From Sinomicrobium weinanense (GTDB taxonomy: Bacteria; Bacteroidota; Bacteroidia; Flavobacteriales; Flavobacteriaceae): 64,000 nt of DNA. The position numbers were made by a program, and so were the translations under genes. Numbering within the stretch: position 1 is the stretch's first letter; every line of letters begins with the position of its first letter. Shown here one piece after another: positions 28,184-37,010 of this stretch. The notes beneath the pieces were generated by a model. That model saw only the letters and a program-made list of their open reading frames with translations. It had not been told where the DNA came from and did no database searches. Location of the stretch: assembly GCF_018863395.1 (NCBI RefSeq), contig NZ_JAHKRR010000002.1, positions 859,896 through 923,895 on the forward strand, given 5' to 3'.

Positions 28184-29233
28184 ATGAACAGGAATTCGCA
28201 TATTAAAACACATTTCGATTCCAGGGTTATCCTGTCTTTCATCACTATCCTTTTAATATCCGGAGTCATACTGGCTTTCCGGGTCAATGAAGATGAACCC
28301 TGCAATGTGGAAAAATTCAAAATACAGGCCTCATCCTTTAAAGTCGGTGAGCTCATTACCTTTTCGGACTATACCGACAATGCACACGAATGGAAATGGG
28401 ATTTTGGCGACGGTACCGAAATTTCATTCCGCTCCAAGGTAGCCCATGAATACAAGGAGCCGGGTAAATACCTGGTAAACCTCTGGGTAAACAAAGGTTG
28501 TAACATCGCCAAAATGGTGGAGATCAAACCCAAAACAGAGATCATAGACTCTACCCTTCTGCCAAAGTTCCATGCCCCCCAGGTCGCTTATGTGGGCGAG
28601 CAGGTCTCTTTTACAGACAGCACGTCCCACGCCAAATCCTGGGAATGGCGATTCGGTGAGGGGACCAAAATAGACGCCATAGACAAAAACCCCACATACA
28701 CTTTTTCCAGCCCGGGACAAAAGACCATATCCCTTTTTGTCAACGACGATATAAAACACGTAAGTTTTAAAAAGATCACCGTATTCCCGGCCAGAAAGGA
28801 AAAAACGGCCATAACCATGGCAGATACATGGAAAGAAACCCAGCCCGATGTCGTGGACACCTACATCAACACATTGCCCGACAGACCGGAGGTGGCTTCG
28901 GCACTCGACCAGCAATCCATAGTACCCGTTAAAGAGACAGAAAAACCCGAAGAAAAAATAGAGGTCCTGCCACTGGATGAAGAAAAACTGGCAGGACTTA
29001 TCATGGGCCTGGCAAAAAACAAACTCAGATACTCGAATTTCAAGAGGTATTTCTGTCAGGATTACCTCCCAAAAGTACAGCTCAAAGACGGCAGCGTAGT
29101 TTCTCTCTACTATTTGAACAATACCATACGAGGCAAAAAGATAGAACTCAAAAGCGTCTCTATGGTCCGGAACAAAAAGAACAACTGCGTTTCACTTATC
29201 ATATTGGATTACAAGAAAAAAGGACTGTTTTAA
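28184..29233 (+). CDS. Membrane-anchored protein with two PKD-like domains, T6SSiii envelope component
   Basis: A 349-residue protein with one N-terminal membrane helix (about residues 14-33) and two PKD-like beta-sandwich domains marked by EWKWDFGDGTEIS and SWEWRFGEGTKID. A Pro/Glu-rich linker (about residues 245-270) leads to a C-terminal domain of about 80 residues. The PKD part should lie in the periplasm. It heads the plus T6SS arm, 56 bp before tssB, so it is probably part of the envelope complex. It may correspond to one of the TssP to TssR set, but I cannot say which from sequence alone. Confidence 0.65.
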   Translation: MNRNSHIKTHFDSRVILSFITILLISGVILAFRVNEDEPCNVEKFKIQASSFKVGELITFSDYTDNAHEWKWDFGDGTEISFRSKVAHEYKEPGKYLVNLWVNKGCNIAKMVEIKPKTEIIDSTLLPKFHAPQVAYVGEQVSFTDSTSHAKSWEWRFGEGTKIDAIDKNPTYTFSSPGQKTISLFVNDDIKHVSFKKITVFPARKEKTAITMADTWKETQPDVVDTYINTLPDRPEVASALDQQSIVPVKETEKPEEKIEVLPLDEEKLAGLIMGLAKNKLRYSNFKRYFCQDYLPKVQLKDGSVVSLYYLNNTIRGKKIELKSVSMVRNKKNNCVSLIILDYKKKGLF

Positions 29234-29289
29234 CAGCAAAAATATACTTGATCATTAATTTTTATTATATTTAACTTAAAAATAGCGTT

Positions 29290-29751
29290 ATGGCAAATCT
29301 TTCAAACAGTTACGGAATAGGAGGTAATGAAGTGAAGCCGGAAGGCGAGGAAAGCATTGTTGATATTCCTCAGAACAAAACACTGATTGCTCAGAAACTA
29401 ACTCCCAATACCCCGGTACGGCCGGAAGTGGTGACCGGTCTGAAGAACATGGATCAGGTTTTCGAACATTTCGCTCCTAAAATGAACGTCAATTTCGAGA
29501 ATAGCGAAGGCATGACTGTACGGGAAGAACTGAAATTCAAAAGCGTTTCCGATTTTTCGGTAAAAGGGATCACCGCTCAAAGCGAGTTTCTTACCGATCT
29601 CGAAACCAAAAAAGAACAATACAGTAAAATGATAAAACAGCTAAAGACCAACAAAGTACTGAAGCTGGCCCTCCAGGACCCTGAGGCAAAGAAATCCATT
29701 ATAGAAACCATTGAGACCCTGGTCCGGGAAATTGAAGAATCTGAAAAATAG
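29290..29751 (+). CDS. tssB: T6SSiii sheath small subunit TssB
   Basis: Small subunit of the contractile sheath (VipA-like), 153 residues. The central DQVFEHFAPKMNVNFENSEG segment and the C-terminal helical part match the Bacteroidota form. It lies 8 bp upstream of tssC, the universal TssB-TssC pairing. TATATTTA at 29266-29273 is a possible weak -7 element giving an extra start for the sheath genes. Confidence 0.88.
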   Translation: MANLSNSYGIGGNEVKPEGEESIVDIPQNKTLIAQKLTPNTPVRPEVVTGLKNMDQVFEHFAPKMNVNFENSEGMTVREELKFKSVSDFSVKGITAQSEFLTDLETKKEQYSKMIKQLKTNKVLKLALQDPEAKKSIIETIETLVREIEESEK

Positions 29752-29759
29752 TTCTACCT

Positions 29760-31124
29760 ATGAAGAATCCAAAAGAAACAACCTCTTCTGCAGTAAAGGA
29801 GCAGGCAAAAGAAGGCAAAAAGGTAAGTCTGGAACAACAACTGGAATCCTTTATCCAGTACGGTGGTTTCGACTTGCTGGAAAGCGCGATAGAAGGTGTG
29901 CAGAACCTGAGCCCGGACAGAAAAGCAAGAAGAAATATATTCTTAAACGAAGCGGGCAAAAAGGCAGAAAGGCAAAATCTGAAGAGGGTATTAAAGTTAT
30001 GGAGTGAAGCCCTGAAATCTTCGGACAACCTGGTAGACCTGGTAGACAACTGCCAGGAAAAAGCCGAAAGTGCCGAAGAAACACTGAAGAAAAACCTGGC
30101 CATCTCACTGGAAGAAACCAAGGAACTGGAAGAAGCCTATCGTACACTGTCCATGTTCTACAAGAATACCGAAGAAAGCAAGGTTAAGAACGTTGCTATT
30201 ATCAATGCAGAACTCGACCAGCTCAAGGATCTGGACAACACCCGTTTTATTGACCACATCGAAGAAGAGCTGGTAAACAACTACGACCGCCTCGACCTCA
30301 GGAACAACTATGCCCTCCTGGTGATCCCCGGTTATCTCGGCTCCAACAAGGTCGTTGAAAAATGGGGCAAGATAGCCCACAACAACAAAGTGATGCTCGT
30401 CACCGACTTCCAGCACCTGGACGAACCGGACGACGTAATAGAAATGTTCGAACTTGCCAACCTTACCGGGGGCGATATATATCGTTCTAATGTTATTATG
30501 ACATGTAACTGGCTGGTAGGACGTGGCAAAAATGATGAAGTAGGCGAAGAAGACCACCTCTACATCCCTCCTTCTACAGCGCTTGCCGGAAAAATATACA
30601 ACACCCTGATGTCCCAGATCACCGCAGGTAAAAAATTCGGTGGTATCAACGAAGTGGACGGGGTGAAGTTCGACCTTAAGAAAAGTGAGATCGCCGACCT
30701 GGAACACCTCGGCCTCGTGCCCATGGTCAACGAGTACAACAAGGTCATGGCTTTCTCCGGAAAAACCCTGTTCAACGGGGACAACCTCGGGTTGCAAACC
30801 TATTCCGTAGTAAGGGTATTCGATTATGTGACCAAGGTGATGATGGACTTCCTCAACCGAAGGGCTTTCGAAAACTTCAATGCCAAGACCCGTAAACAGA
30901 TACTCAACCAGGTAATCAAATTCCTGGACAGTGTTTCCGGACCGGACAAGCTGATCGAGGACTTTGATATCACCAAGTTTGAGCAGGATCCCAATCAAAA
31001 AGACCGTATTTTCCTGGATATCCGCCTGAAGCCGTATTTCCCGGCCAAGAACTTCCTCATTAAGATGGACGGGCAAAAAGGAGATGACGGTACCGAATGG
31101 GATACCGAGTATGCAGAGCAATAA
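29760..31124 (+). CDS. tssC: T6SSiii sheath large subunit TssC
   Basis: Large sheath subunit (VipB-like), 454 residues, which forms helical polymers with TssB. The IPGYLGSNKVVEKWGKIAH and TDFQHLDEPDDVIEMFE segments and the late RPYFPAKNFLIKMDG-like region (here LKPYFPAKNFLIKMDG) are typical of the Bacteroidota TssC family. The length is normal. A strong terminator closes the PKD-tssB-tssC unit. Confidence 0.92.
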   Translation: MKNPKETTSSAVKEQAKEGKKVSLEQQLESFIQYGGFDLLESAIEGVQNLSPDRKARRNIFLNEAGKKAERQNLKRVLKLWSEALKSSDNLVDLVDNCQEKAESAEETLKKNLAISLEETKELEEAYRTLSMFYKNTEESKVKNVAIINAELDQLKDLDNTRFIDHIEEELVNNYDRLDLRNNYALLVIPGYLGSNKVVEKWGKIAHNNKVMLVTDFQHLDEPDDVIEMFELANLTGGDIYRSNVIMTCNWLVGRGKNDEVGEEDHLYIPPSTALAGKIYNTLMSQITAGKKFGGINEVDGVKFDLKKSEIADLEHLGLVPMVNEYNKVMAFSGKTLFNGDNLGLQTYSVVRVFDYVTKVMMDFLNRRAFENFNAKTRKQILNQVIKFLDSVSGPDKLIEDFDITKFEQDPNQKDRIFLDIRLKPYFPAKNFLIKMDGQKGDDGTEWDTEYAEQ

Positions 31125-31156
31125 TATGCAAATATAACAGTATTCATTTTTTAAGA

Positions 31157-31190
31157 AAACCGCCGGCAAATGCCGGCGGTTTCTTTTTAT
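31157..31190 (+). terminator. Terminator downstream of tssC
   Basis: A 12-bp stem AAACCGCCGGCA / TGCCGGCGGTTT with a tight AA loop is followed by CTTTTT. It separates the sheath genes from the hcp-vgrG unit. Confidence 0.9.
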
Positions 31191-31254
31191 GTTACCTAAC
31201 CTTTAACCCAACATCAAAAAATCATTTTCTTTCCCACTCCTCTCCTTTCTTTAC

Positions 31255-31285
31255 TTTGGCCAATAACCTCTTTTTCTTACTTTTA
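31255..31285 (+). promoter_or_regulatory. Candidate hcp promoter
   Basis: TTTG, exactly 19 bp, then TACTTTTA. The -33 element and spacing match the Bacteroidota consensus and the -7 differs at the last base. It lies about 57 bp before hcp and after the tssC terminator, so the tube, spike and cargo genes probably have their own transcript. Confidence 0.55.
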
Positions 31286-31341
31286 GATCGTGTTATTTAT
31301 TATTAATAATTACTTTTTTATCCCTAAATCCCCGATGACTT

Positions 31342-31737
31342 ATGAGTTTTTTGGCAAAATTTGAGATTGACGATATGTCGTATAACATCCTCGAATACGA
31401 CATTTTCCTGGAACAGAAGACAGACATCAACGGCAAGCCCTCCAGCGGGCCGAAAGGAGGTGAAATACGTCTTGTCATTGAAACGGACATGAAAGACCAT
31501 TTTTCGGACTGGATGGTGAGCAACACCCAAACCAAGGATGGCAAACTGGTCTTCTATAAAAGAGACGGTATGAGCCGCATGAAAAGTATTTCTTTCAGAA
31601 AAGGCTATTGTGTCCGTTATGGCGAAACTTTCCGTGCCACAGGCAATGACCCCATGATCACCGAGATCGGGATCTCCGCCAGGGAGATCAATATCGGCAA
31701 CACTCTGTACAAAAAGAAATGGACCGAAGTACGCTGA
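31342..31737 (+). CDS. tssD: T6SSiii tube protein TssD (Hcp)
   Basis: Inner-tube protein of 131 residues, secreted with each firing and able to carry cargo in its ring. The start MSFLAKFEIDDMSYNILEY and the middle segment RLVIETDMKDHFSDWMVS match the Bacteroidota TssD family, as does the length. It lies 48 bp upstream of vgrG. Confidence 0.92.
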   Translation: MSFLAKFEIDDMSYNILEYDIFLEQKTDINGKPSSGPKGGEIRLVIETDMKDHFSDWMVSNTQTKDGKLVFYKRDGMSRMKSISFRKGYCVRYGETFRATGNDPMITEIGISAREINIGNTLYKKKWTEVR

Positions 31738-31785
31738 GCTCCGTATCGGGGCTTCCTGTAAAACACAAACCCAAAAACGCACACC

Positions 31786-33618
31786 ATGGCACTGCAAACC
31801 GACTTTATCATAAAAATAGGAGAGTTCCGGCTAAACACCTTCCTTCACCTGGAGCTTACCCAGAACATCGACGACCATCACGAGCTCACCCTGGAGTGCA
31901 GGGAAGACGAAGTATACCTGCAATATCCGGAACTATACGGCAATTATCAAAAACTCATCGGCGAAAAAATACGTATCACCATGAAAGGGACTAACGGCAT
32001 GTTCTCGGCCCACACCGGGTATTTCAAAGGTGTAGTGACCCGGATAAAAGCCAGGAAGTCCGACGATCGCGAAGGTAAACGGCTACAGTTCCGGGCATAC
32101 AGTCCCTCCATGCTCATGGACAACGGTCCCGAATCGCTATCCTTCCTCAAAAAAGATTTTATTCATATTGTACACAACACCACCCGGCTCTACAACAACG
32201 ATATGCTGAAGATCAGCACAAACCCTTCTAAAAACCAGGTTTACCCTTATATTGTACAATATAACGAAAGCGATTACGACTTTCTCAAACGCATGTGCTC
32301 CAGGCAGGGGGAATGGTTTTATTACAACGGCGTAGAGCTCGTCATAGGACAGGAAGACGCCGGAGAGGACATTGAGCTGTATTACGGCTACAACCTCACC
32401 GAGTTCGACCTCGAAATGACCCTGCAACCCACACGGTTCAAATATCACGGCAACGACCTTTCCGAAGGTGCTTCTCATCACAGTTCCACCCGTCCGTTCG
32501 AAAACTCCATAAACGGAATTACCGGCGAACTCATCCGGTCTTCCGGAAAGGTGTTTGACAAAGAGACCATCGTACAGCACAATCTCCTGGTCAACGAGGG
32601 CAGTGGACAGACCGATATGGACCATTATGCTCACCTGAATTTCCAGAAGAAAGTGGCCAATATGCTTTTTGTTTACGGCAAAAGTGAAAGCCCCGCCCTT
32701 CGCCCCGGCACCCTGGTCCGGATCGTCGATGAAGACGGCAATGCCGCCGGGCGCTATAAGATCATTGCCACAACACACCACTGCACAGATACCGGCGATT
32801 ATGAAAACACCTTCAAGGCCGTCCCGGCAACTGTGAATATATCGCCCTATTCCAGCCCCGGAAATTATCCGGAATGCGAAAGCCAGCCTGCCACAGTCAT
32901 TGACAATAACGATCCCCGTGGGCTCGGCCGTATAAAAGTACAGATGGCCTGGCAAAAGGAAAACGCCCAGACCACAGACTGGATCCCCCTCTCCAGCCCT
33001 AACGGCGGCTCCGGGAAAGGCTTCCATTTTATCCCGGAAACAGGAGAAACCGTTATGGTGGATTTCCAGAGTGGAAATGCCGAAATGCCCTATGTCACCG
33101 GATGCGTCCAGCACGGAAATGCCAGTAGCGGCTACGCCGACCCCAGCAATAACCTGAAAGCCATACAAAGCCGGAACGGCAACAAGATCATCATGGACGA
33201 CAATAGTGGTTCCATGTTTATCTCAGACAACGGAGGCTCCTCCTCGCTCTACGACGGTGCCGGTAATTTCCAGGTCAGCGCCAACTCCAACATCACCCTT
33301 AATGTGGGTAACAGCAGTGCCTTTGTTACGATGGACAGTTCGGGAAAGATCACCATAGAGGGAAACACTAACATAGAGCTCAAGGTAGGGAACAGCCTTA
33401 TAGCGATCACGGAAAACGACATTACCATAGACAGCAAAACGATTGAAGTAAAAGGCAAGGATGAGATCAATATGACCAGTAAGAATAATACGATCACAGG
33501 AAACACAAAGACCACCATAGACGGCATGGAAGTCGCTATCAATCCCACTGGCGATGTAAACATCCAGCCAGACGGAGGCAATGTTGTGATCAAAGGAACG
33601 GAAGTGGACATCAATTAA
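31786..33618 (+). CDS. vgrG: T6SS spike protein TssI (VgrG)
   Basis: Spike trimer subunit of 610 residues. The gp27-like part (about residues 1-370) is followed by the gp5-like OB domain (NDPRGLGRIKVQMAWQ, ETGETVMVDFQSGN). A triple-stranded beta-helix of repeated short units (ITLNVGNSSAFVTMDS, then ITENDITIDSKTIEVKG) continues to residue 610. No toxin domain follows the needle, so cargo should be separate. The genes behind it are the natural candidates. Confidence 0.93.
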   Translation: MALQTDFIIKIGEFRLNTFLHLELTQNIDDHHELTLECREDEVYLQYPELYGNYQKLIGEKIRITMKGTNGMFSAHTGYFKGVVTRIKARKSDDREGKRLQFRAYSPSMLMDNGPESLSFLKKDFIHIVHNTTRLYNNDMLKISTNPSKNQVYPYIVQYNESDYDFLKRMCSRQGEWFYYNGVELVIGQEDAGEDIELYYGYNLTEFDLEMTLQPTRFKYHGNDLSEGASHHSSTRPFENSINGITGELIRSSGKVFDKETIVQHNLLVNEGSGQTDMDHYAHLNFQKKVANMLFVYGKSESPALRPGTLVRIVDEDGNAAGRYKIIATTHHCTDTGDYENTFKAVPATVNISPYSSPGNYPECESQPATVIDNNDPRGLGRIKVQMAWQKENAQTTDWIPLSSPNGGSGKGFHFIPETGETVMVDFQSGNAEMPYVTGCVQHGNASSGYADPSNNLKAIQSRNGNKIIMDDNSGSMFISDNGGSSSLYDGAGNFQVSANSNITLNVGNSSAFVTMDSSGKITIEGNTNIELKVGNSLIAITENDITIDSKTIEVKGKDEINMTSKNNTITGNTKTTIDGMEVAINPTGDVNIQPDGGNVVIKGTEVDIN

Positions 33619-33627
33619 AGAACGATC

Positions 33628-34557
33628 ATGGCCGACAAATACAGTTTTTATACCGGCGACAGGGAATACCCGGAACCGGCAACAAAAAAGAAAACACCCG
33701 AAGTAAAACCAATTGCAGACAGTATTTCTGCAAAATACCGGTGCGAACAAGTAAACACCACCAAAATAGACGGGAAACTCACCAGTAATTCCCAGCAAAA
33801 ATTTCAATTTAACGTACAGCTTTTTCCTGGCAAAAACACAGCCAGGGTAACGCTAGAAGACCACTACTACAATATGGACCCTCCCGTCCTGAACAAGGTT
33901 TTCGACTTCGTGACTCAAACCGAATTTATCCGGCACGATGTGGCCTTCACCTATGGAGCGGATGGCAGTATATCAGAGATATTAAACAAGGAAGAGCAGG
34001 CCGAAAAATGGAGGGCCTTCAAGAACTCCAAAGCATTCCGGACAGAATTTATAACGAGTATGCAGGACACCAACGAAAAAGGCCTGGAAGAGATCATCAA
34101 ATCGGGAGACCGGCAGTTTTCCCTCTCTCATAATTCAGAAGAAGAATTGCGGAGAGAATTGTTTTACACTATTCTTTTCGACTGGCAGCTCACTTCTGAC
34201 GACAATACCACGGTACAGCAAAAAGAATTCCTGTTCCGTTCCATCCTGCTACCGGGCACCATTGTTCCGATGAACTTCAGATGCGACATCCTCAAAGCAG
34301 AAACCGACCTGTTGAAACTGCGAAAGGTGGGCTCTGCAAAAGCCGATGACGAATTGATGGCAAACATCGTCAAAAAGTACGACCAGTACTATAAACCTCA
34401 GATAAAGTATAACTTTACGGAATACAAGCTCGAATTCCGGCAGACCTATGAAGTGAACCCGGCCACCCGCCTGGTCAACGAAGCCAAACTGATATGGAAC
34501 GAAGCGATCAAAGACAATGCAGAGAGCCTCTGCGAATTTAAAATGCGTAAATTATAA
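33628..34557 (+). CDS. Unknown protein between vgrG and effector candidate; possible adaptor
   Basis: A 309-residue soluble protein with no signal peptide, membrane helix or family that I recognise. The N-terminal part (about residues 35-110) is predicted to be beta-rich, the rest mixed with charged helices. It begins 9 bp after vgrG and ends 6 bp before the membrane-protein gene, so it is in the same unit. Proteins at this position in other T6SS clusters are often adaptors or chaperones that load effectors on VgrG. That is only a position-based suggestion. Confidence 0.55.
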   Translation: MADKYSFYTGDREYPEPATKKKTPEVKPIADSISAKYRCEQVNTTKIDGKLTSNSQQKFQFNVQLFPGKNTARVTLEDHYYNMDPPVLNKVFDFVTQTEFIRHDVAFTYGADGSISEILNKEEQAEKWRAFKNSKAFRTEFITSMQDTNEKGLEEIIKSGDRQFSLSHNSEEELRRELFYTILFDWQLTSDDNTTVQQKEFLFRSILLPGTIVPMNFRCDILKAETDLLKLRKVGSAKADDELMANIVKKYDQYYKPQIKYNFTEYKLEFRQTYEVNPATRLVNEAKLIWNEAIKDNAESLCEFKMRKL

Positions 34558-34563
34558 GGTAAA

Positions 34564-35154
34564 ATGAACGTATCCCCATCCCATACGGAAGGACATAAAA
34601 AGGAAGAACTCCCTGCCGGCTTTACCCTCAGCAATGTCATGACCATCCAGATAGGCAAATGGTACATGCTATGGGGGCTGGCAGTTATAATATCCTTTCT
34701 CGGCGCCAAAATACTCCTGGGAGATGCATTTCGCCTTATACGATCGCCCTATGCCATTATCCTGGTCATTGCCGTATTTTATGTAGGGATCCGGCTGATA
34801 CAGAAAAGGTACTTAAAGAAAAATATCCGCCTTTCCATAGACCGGCACACCGTAAAAATAGCTTACGACAACACCGAAGAATATTCCGGTCCCGTAAGCG
34901 ATTTCAAGGCTATCCGTACCCTGCACCCTTCCAACGGGAAAGGAGACGTACAGGCCGAACTGTTTTTCAGGGGCAAAAAAATAAGCCTTACATCTGCAGT
35001 GAACCAGGACGGAAAACAGCAGTTCGATACGTTTTGCAGCTATTGCCGGAACAAGCTGAGTTTCGAAGAAAAAGACCTCCCCTTCTCAATATGGACGCAC
35101 AACTGGCAGGGCGTAAAATATGTAGAATACCAAAATCCGGACTACCGGGAGTGA
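34564..35154 (+). CDS. Two-helix membrane protein with cytoplasmic domain; possible immunity protein
   Basis: A 196-residue protein with two adjacent membrane helices (about residues 33-52 and 60-77) and a C-terminal soluble domain of about 110 residues, with strands IRLSIDRHTVKIAYDN that resemble a PH-like fold. It lies directly upstream of the effector candidate and 6 bp after the unknown gene. Because no other small gene flanks the effector, it is the best candidate for an immunity protein, though it could also be a structural T6SS accessory. I do not recognise the family. Confidence 0.5.
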   Translation: MNVSPSHTEGHKKEELPAGFTLSNVMTIQIGKWYMLWGLAVIISFLGAKILLGDAFRLIRSPYAIILVIAVFYVGIRLIQKRYLKKNIRLSIDRHTVKIAYDNTEEYSGPVSDFKAIRTLHPSNGKGDVQAELFFRGKKISLTSAVNQDGKQQFDTFCSYCRNKLSFEEKDLPFSIWTHNWQGVKYVEYQNPDYRE

Positions 35155-35234
35155 CCACTCTTCTGCCCTTTCCTTTTAACCTTTACACAACAATTCTTTA
35201 TCATATTCCTAAACTTCAGGTAATATATACTTGT

Positions 35235-35242
35235 TAAATTTG
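35235..35242 (+). promoter_or_regulatory. Candidate -7 element before the effector candidate
   Basis: TAAATTTG is a full match to TANNTTTG, in the 154-bp gap and 67 bp before the effector start. No clear TTTG is found at -33. Confidence 0.35.
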
Positions 35243-35308
35243 GAACACCCCATATTCGTCAATACAACCATAACCTGAGTACTGAATCCTGTAAATTTTA
35301 GATTTACC

Positions 35309-36841
35309 ATGAGCAGTTATTTACCGGAAAAAGTATACACCGTATGCACCTTCAATTCGGCCACCAATTATGGCAAATTACTGACCAACTCCGACCGCCG
35401 GTCAAAATTTACCGTGCGTTTCAAAGGCCAGGACAAGCCCTTATTGACCGAAGCAGACCGCAAACTGGACGGGCAGTTTTCCTGTAAAACGGGTTGGAGC
35501 AGCGGTTTCGGGAGCATCGCTTTTGGCGGGGGGATCATGGCCGGAATGCTTATGGCTGCAACTGTTGCCACCATACCGGTAGCGGGATGGATCGTAGGAG
35601 GAGCAATAGCTCTCGCCTGCGTAGGGATAGGTCTTTTCCAGTTGTTTCAACCCAAACCCACCTGCAGCGAAATGATAAGTTTTGATGAATCTTCCTGGAT
35701 AAACCCCCATGCCTTTGTCACTTTTGACAGCCACGCCGCCGTGACCAAGCGATCTATGATCTCCTGCAAGGAAGGCGGTTTTCTTCTGCCCTTTATCAGC
35801 GAATCGGCTGCCGCAGAGGCTGCATCCGACATCGGATGGATGAACCGCGGGGAGATCGCTCTTTCTACGGTGACTTCCTTTATTGGCGGCATGGCGGTAG
35901 GCTTTACCGGAGGAACAGCCGGGGGAGCAGGTGCGGCAGCGTCTAAAATAACACAATCCGTCCTGTACGGAACCGGATTCTCACTCGTTGTTATGCAGCC
36001 ACTCATTGCCCTGCAACAACACTCCATCCGGGAAGGATATGACAACAATAACAACCCTTATTACGACAATATGACCGGGGAGGTCAGTATATGGCCACCT
36101 ACACTACCACTCCCAACACCACTGGGAACAGGAGTGGATGTAACGGACAACGCAACCCAAATGGCCGGGCAGATCGACACCTGGGATTCCATGGCAGGTT
36201 CCGTTCCCGGGCCGGCAGGGCCGGCAATAGGTATGTTTGATGACATTAATATGCCCGAAACAACATCTACATGGAACTTAAAAACACCTTTTGACCGGTT
36301 TGGCAAGATCCTGGACCACTCCATAAAGCAAAGAGAGAATCTTCTAAAGGTCAGTGGGTCTGCACAGGAAATCGCACGATTAAGCGCCCAGATCGCGGAT
36401 ATCGACAAAGCCCTGCAACGTGCCCGGGTCACCGGATCCTTTGCCGGTAAAAAAAACCCGTACGGGCGTAAGGTCTTAAAGGCCATACAACGGGGTGCAT
36501 ACGGACCTGAAGCCCAAAGGATCTTTTCTAACCGCTCCGAAGATGGCAAAAAGCAAAAAAGAGTAAAAGGAGCAAAAAGAGAAAAGCTATATCAAAATAC
36601 CAGGGATGTCCTGCAACGAAATCAACAAAATCAGCGGAATGCCCTAAGGCAGCATCAATCCGCTTATAACAACAACCGGACTAATATCCGGACCCACAGC
36701 CGTATGGCGGGGATCAGCATTACTGGGCTGGCATTGCCGTTCGTCACCAACTACTTTAGCGAAAAGACCATGCAAATAGCCGCAGATGCTGCCATGGCCG
36801 ATATGGGTCATGGTATCAGCATTGTAGCCAAACAGCATTGA
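35309..36841 (+). CDS. PAAR-like T6SS effector candidate with internal membrane segments
   Basis: A 510-residue protein. The N-terminal 170 residues resemble PAAR-like (DUF4280-type) tip proteins: Cys-containing turns in YTVCTFNSA, GQFSCKTG, KPTCSEM and SMISCKEGGFLLP match the pattern of short strands ending in a C-x-x-GG motif. A hydrophobic pair of helices (about residues 70-112) is inserted in this domain, and two more stretches lie at about 190-235. A Pro/Gly-rich linker follows, then a basic C-terminal domain (about residues 320-510) rich in Gln, Asn, Arg and Lys, with no known toxin motif that I can see. Membrane segments near a PAAR domain are known to help effectors cross the target inner membrane. 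I infer a tip-loaded toxin; the toxin class is unknown. Confidence 0.55.
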   Translation: MSSYLPEKVYTVCTFNSATNYGKLLTNSDRRSKFTVRFKGQDKPLLTEADRKLDGQFSCKTGWSSGFGSIAFGGGIMAGMLMAATVATIPVAGWIVGGAIALACVGIGLFQLFQPKPTCSEMISFDESSWINPHAFVTFDSHAAVTKRSMISCKEGGFLLPFISESAAAEAASDIGWMNRGEIALSTVTSFIGGMAVGFTGGTAGGAGAAASKITQSVLYGTGFSLVVMQPLIALQQHSIREGYDNNNNPYYDNMTGEVSIWPPTLPLPTPLGTGVDVTDNATQMAGQIDTWDSMAGSVPGPAGPAIGMFDDINMPETTSTWNLKTPFDRFGKILDHSIKQRENLLKVSGSAQEIARLSAQIADIDKALQRARVTGSFAGKKNPYGRKVLKAIQRGAYGPEAQRIFSNRSEDGKKQKRVKGAKREKLYQNTRDVLQRNQQNQRNALRQHQSAYNNNRTNIRTHSRMAGISITGLALPFVTNYFSEKTMQIAADAAMADMGHGISIVAKQH

Positions 36842-36882
36842 TCCCATGTTTATTTTAAGAATTTGTCCCTCTTACCTCTAAA

Positions 36883-36915
36883 AAGGGCAGGTGTATGTAT
36901 CACATCCCTGCCCTT
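36883..36915 (+). terminator. Terminator of the T6SS plus arm
   Basis: AAGGGCAGG / CCTGCCCTT with a 15-nt loop, preceded by an A-run and followed by TATATAATTTC, begins about 40 bp after the effector stop. The T-tract is weak. Confidence 0.6.
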
Positions 36916-37010
36916 ATATAATTTCTTTCCTTCCCGAATCCTTTTTCAACATTTTTTCCCCATGGCAGCCAAATGATTGCTACAAAAAAACTACTTTTGC
37001 AATCAAATTC

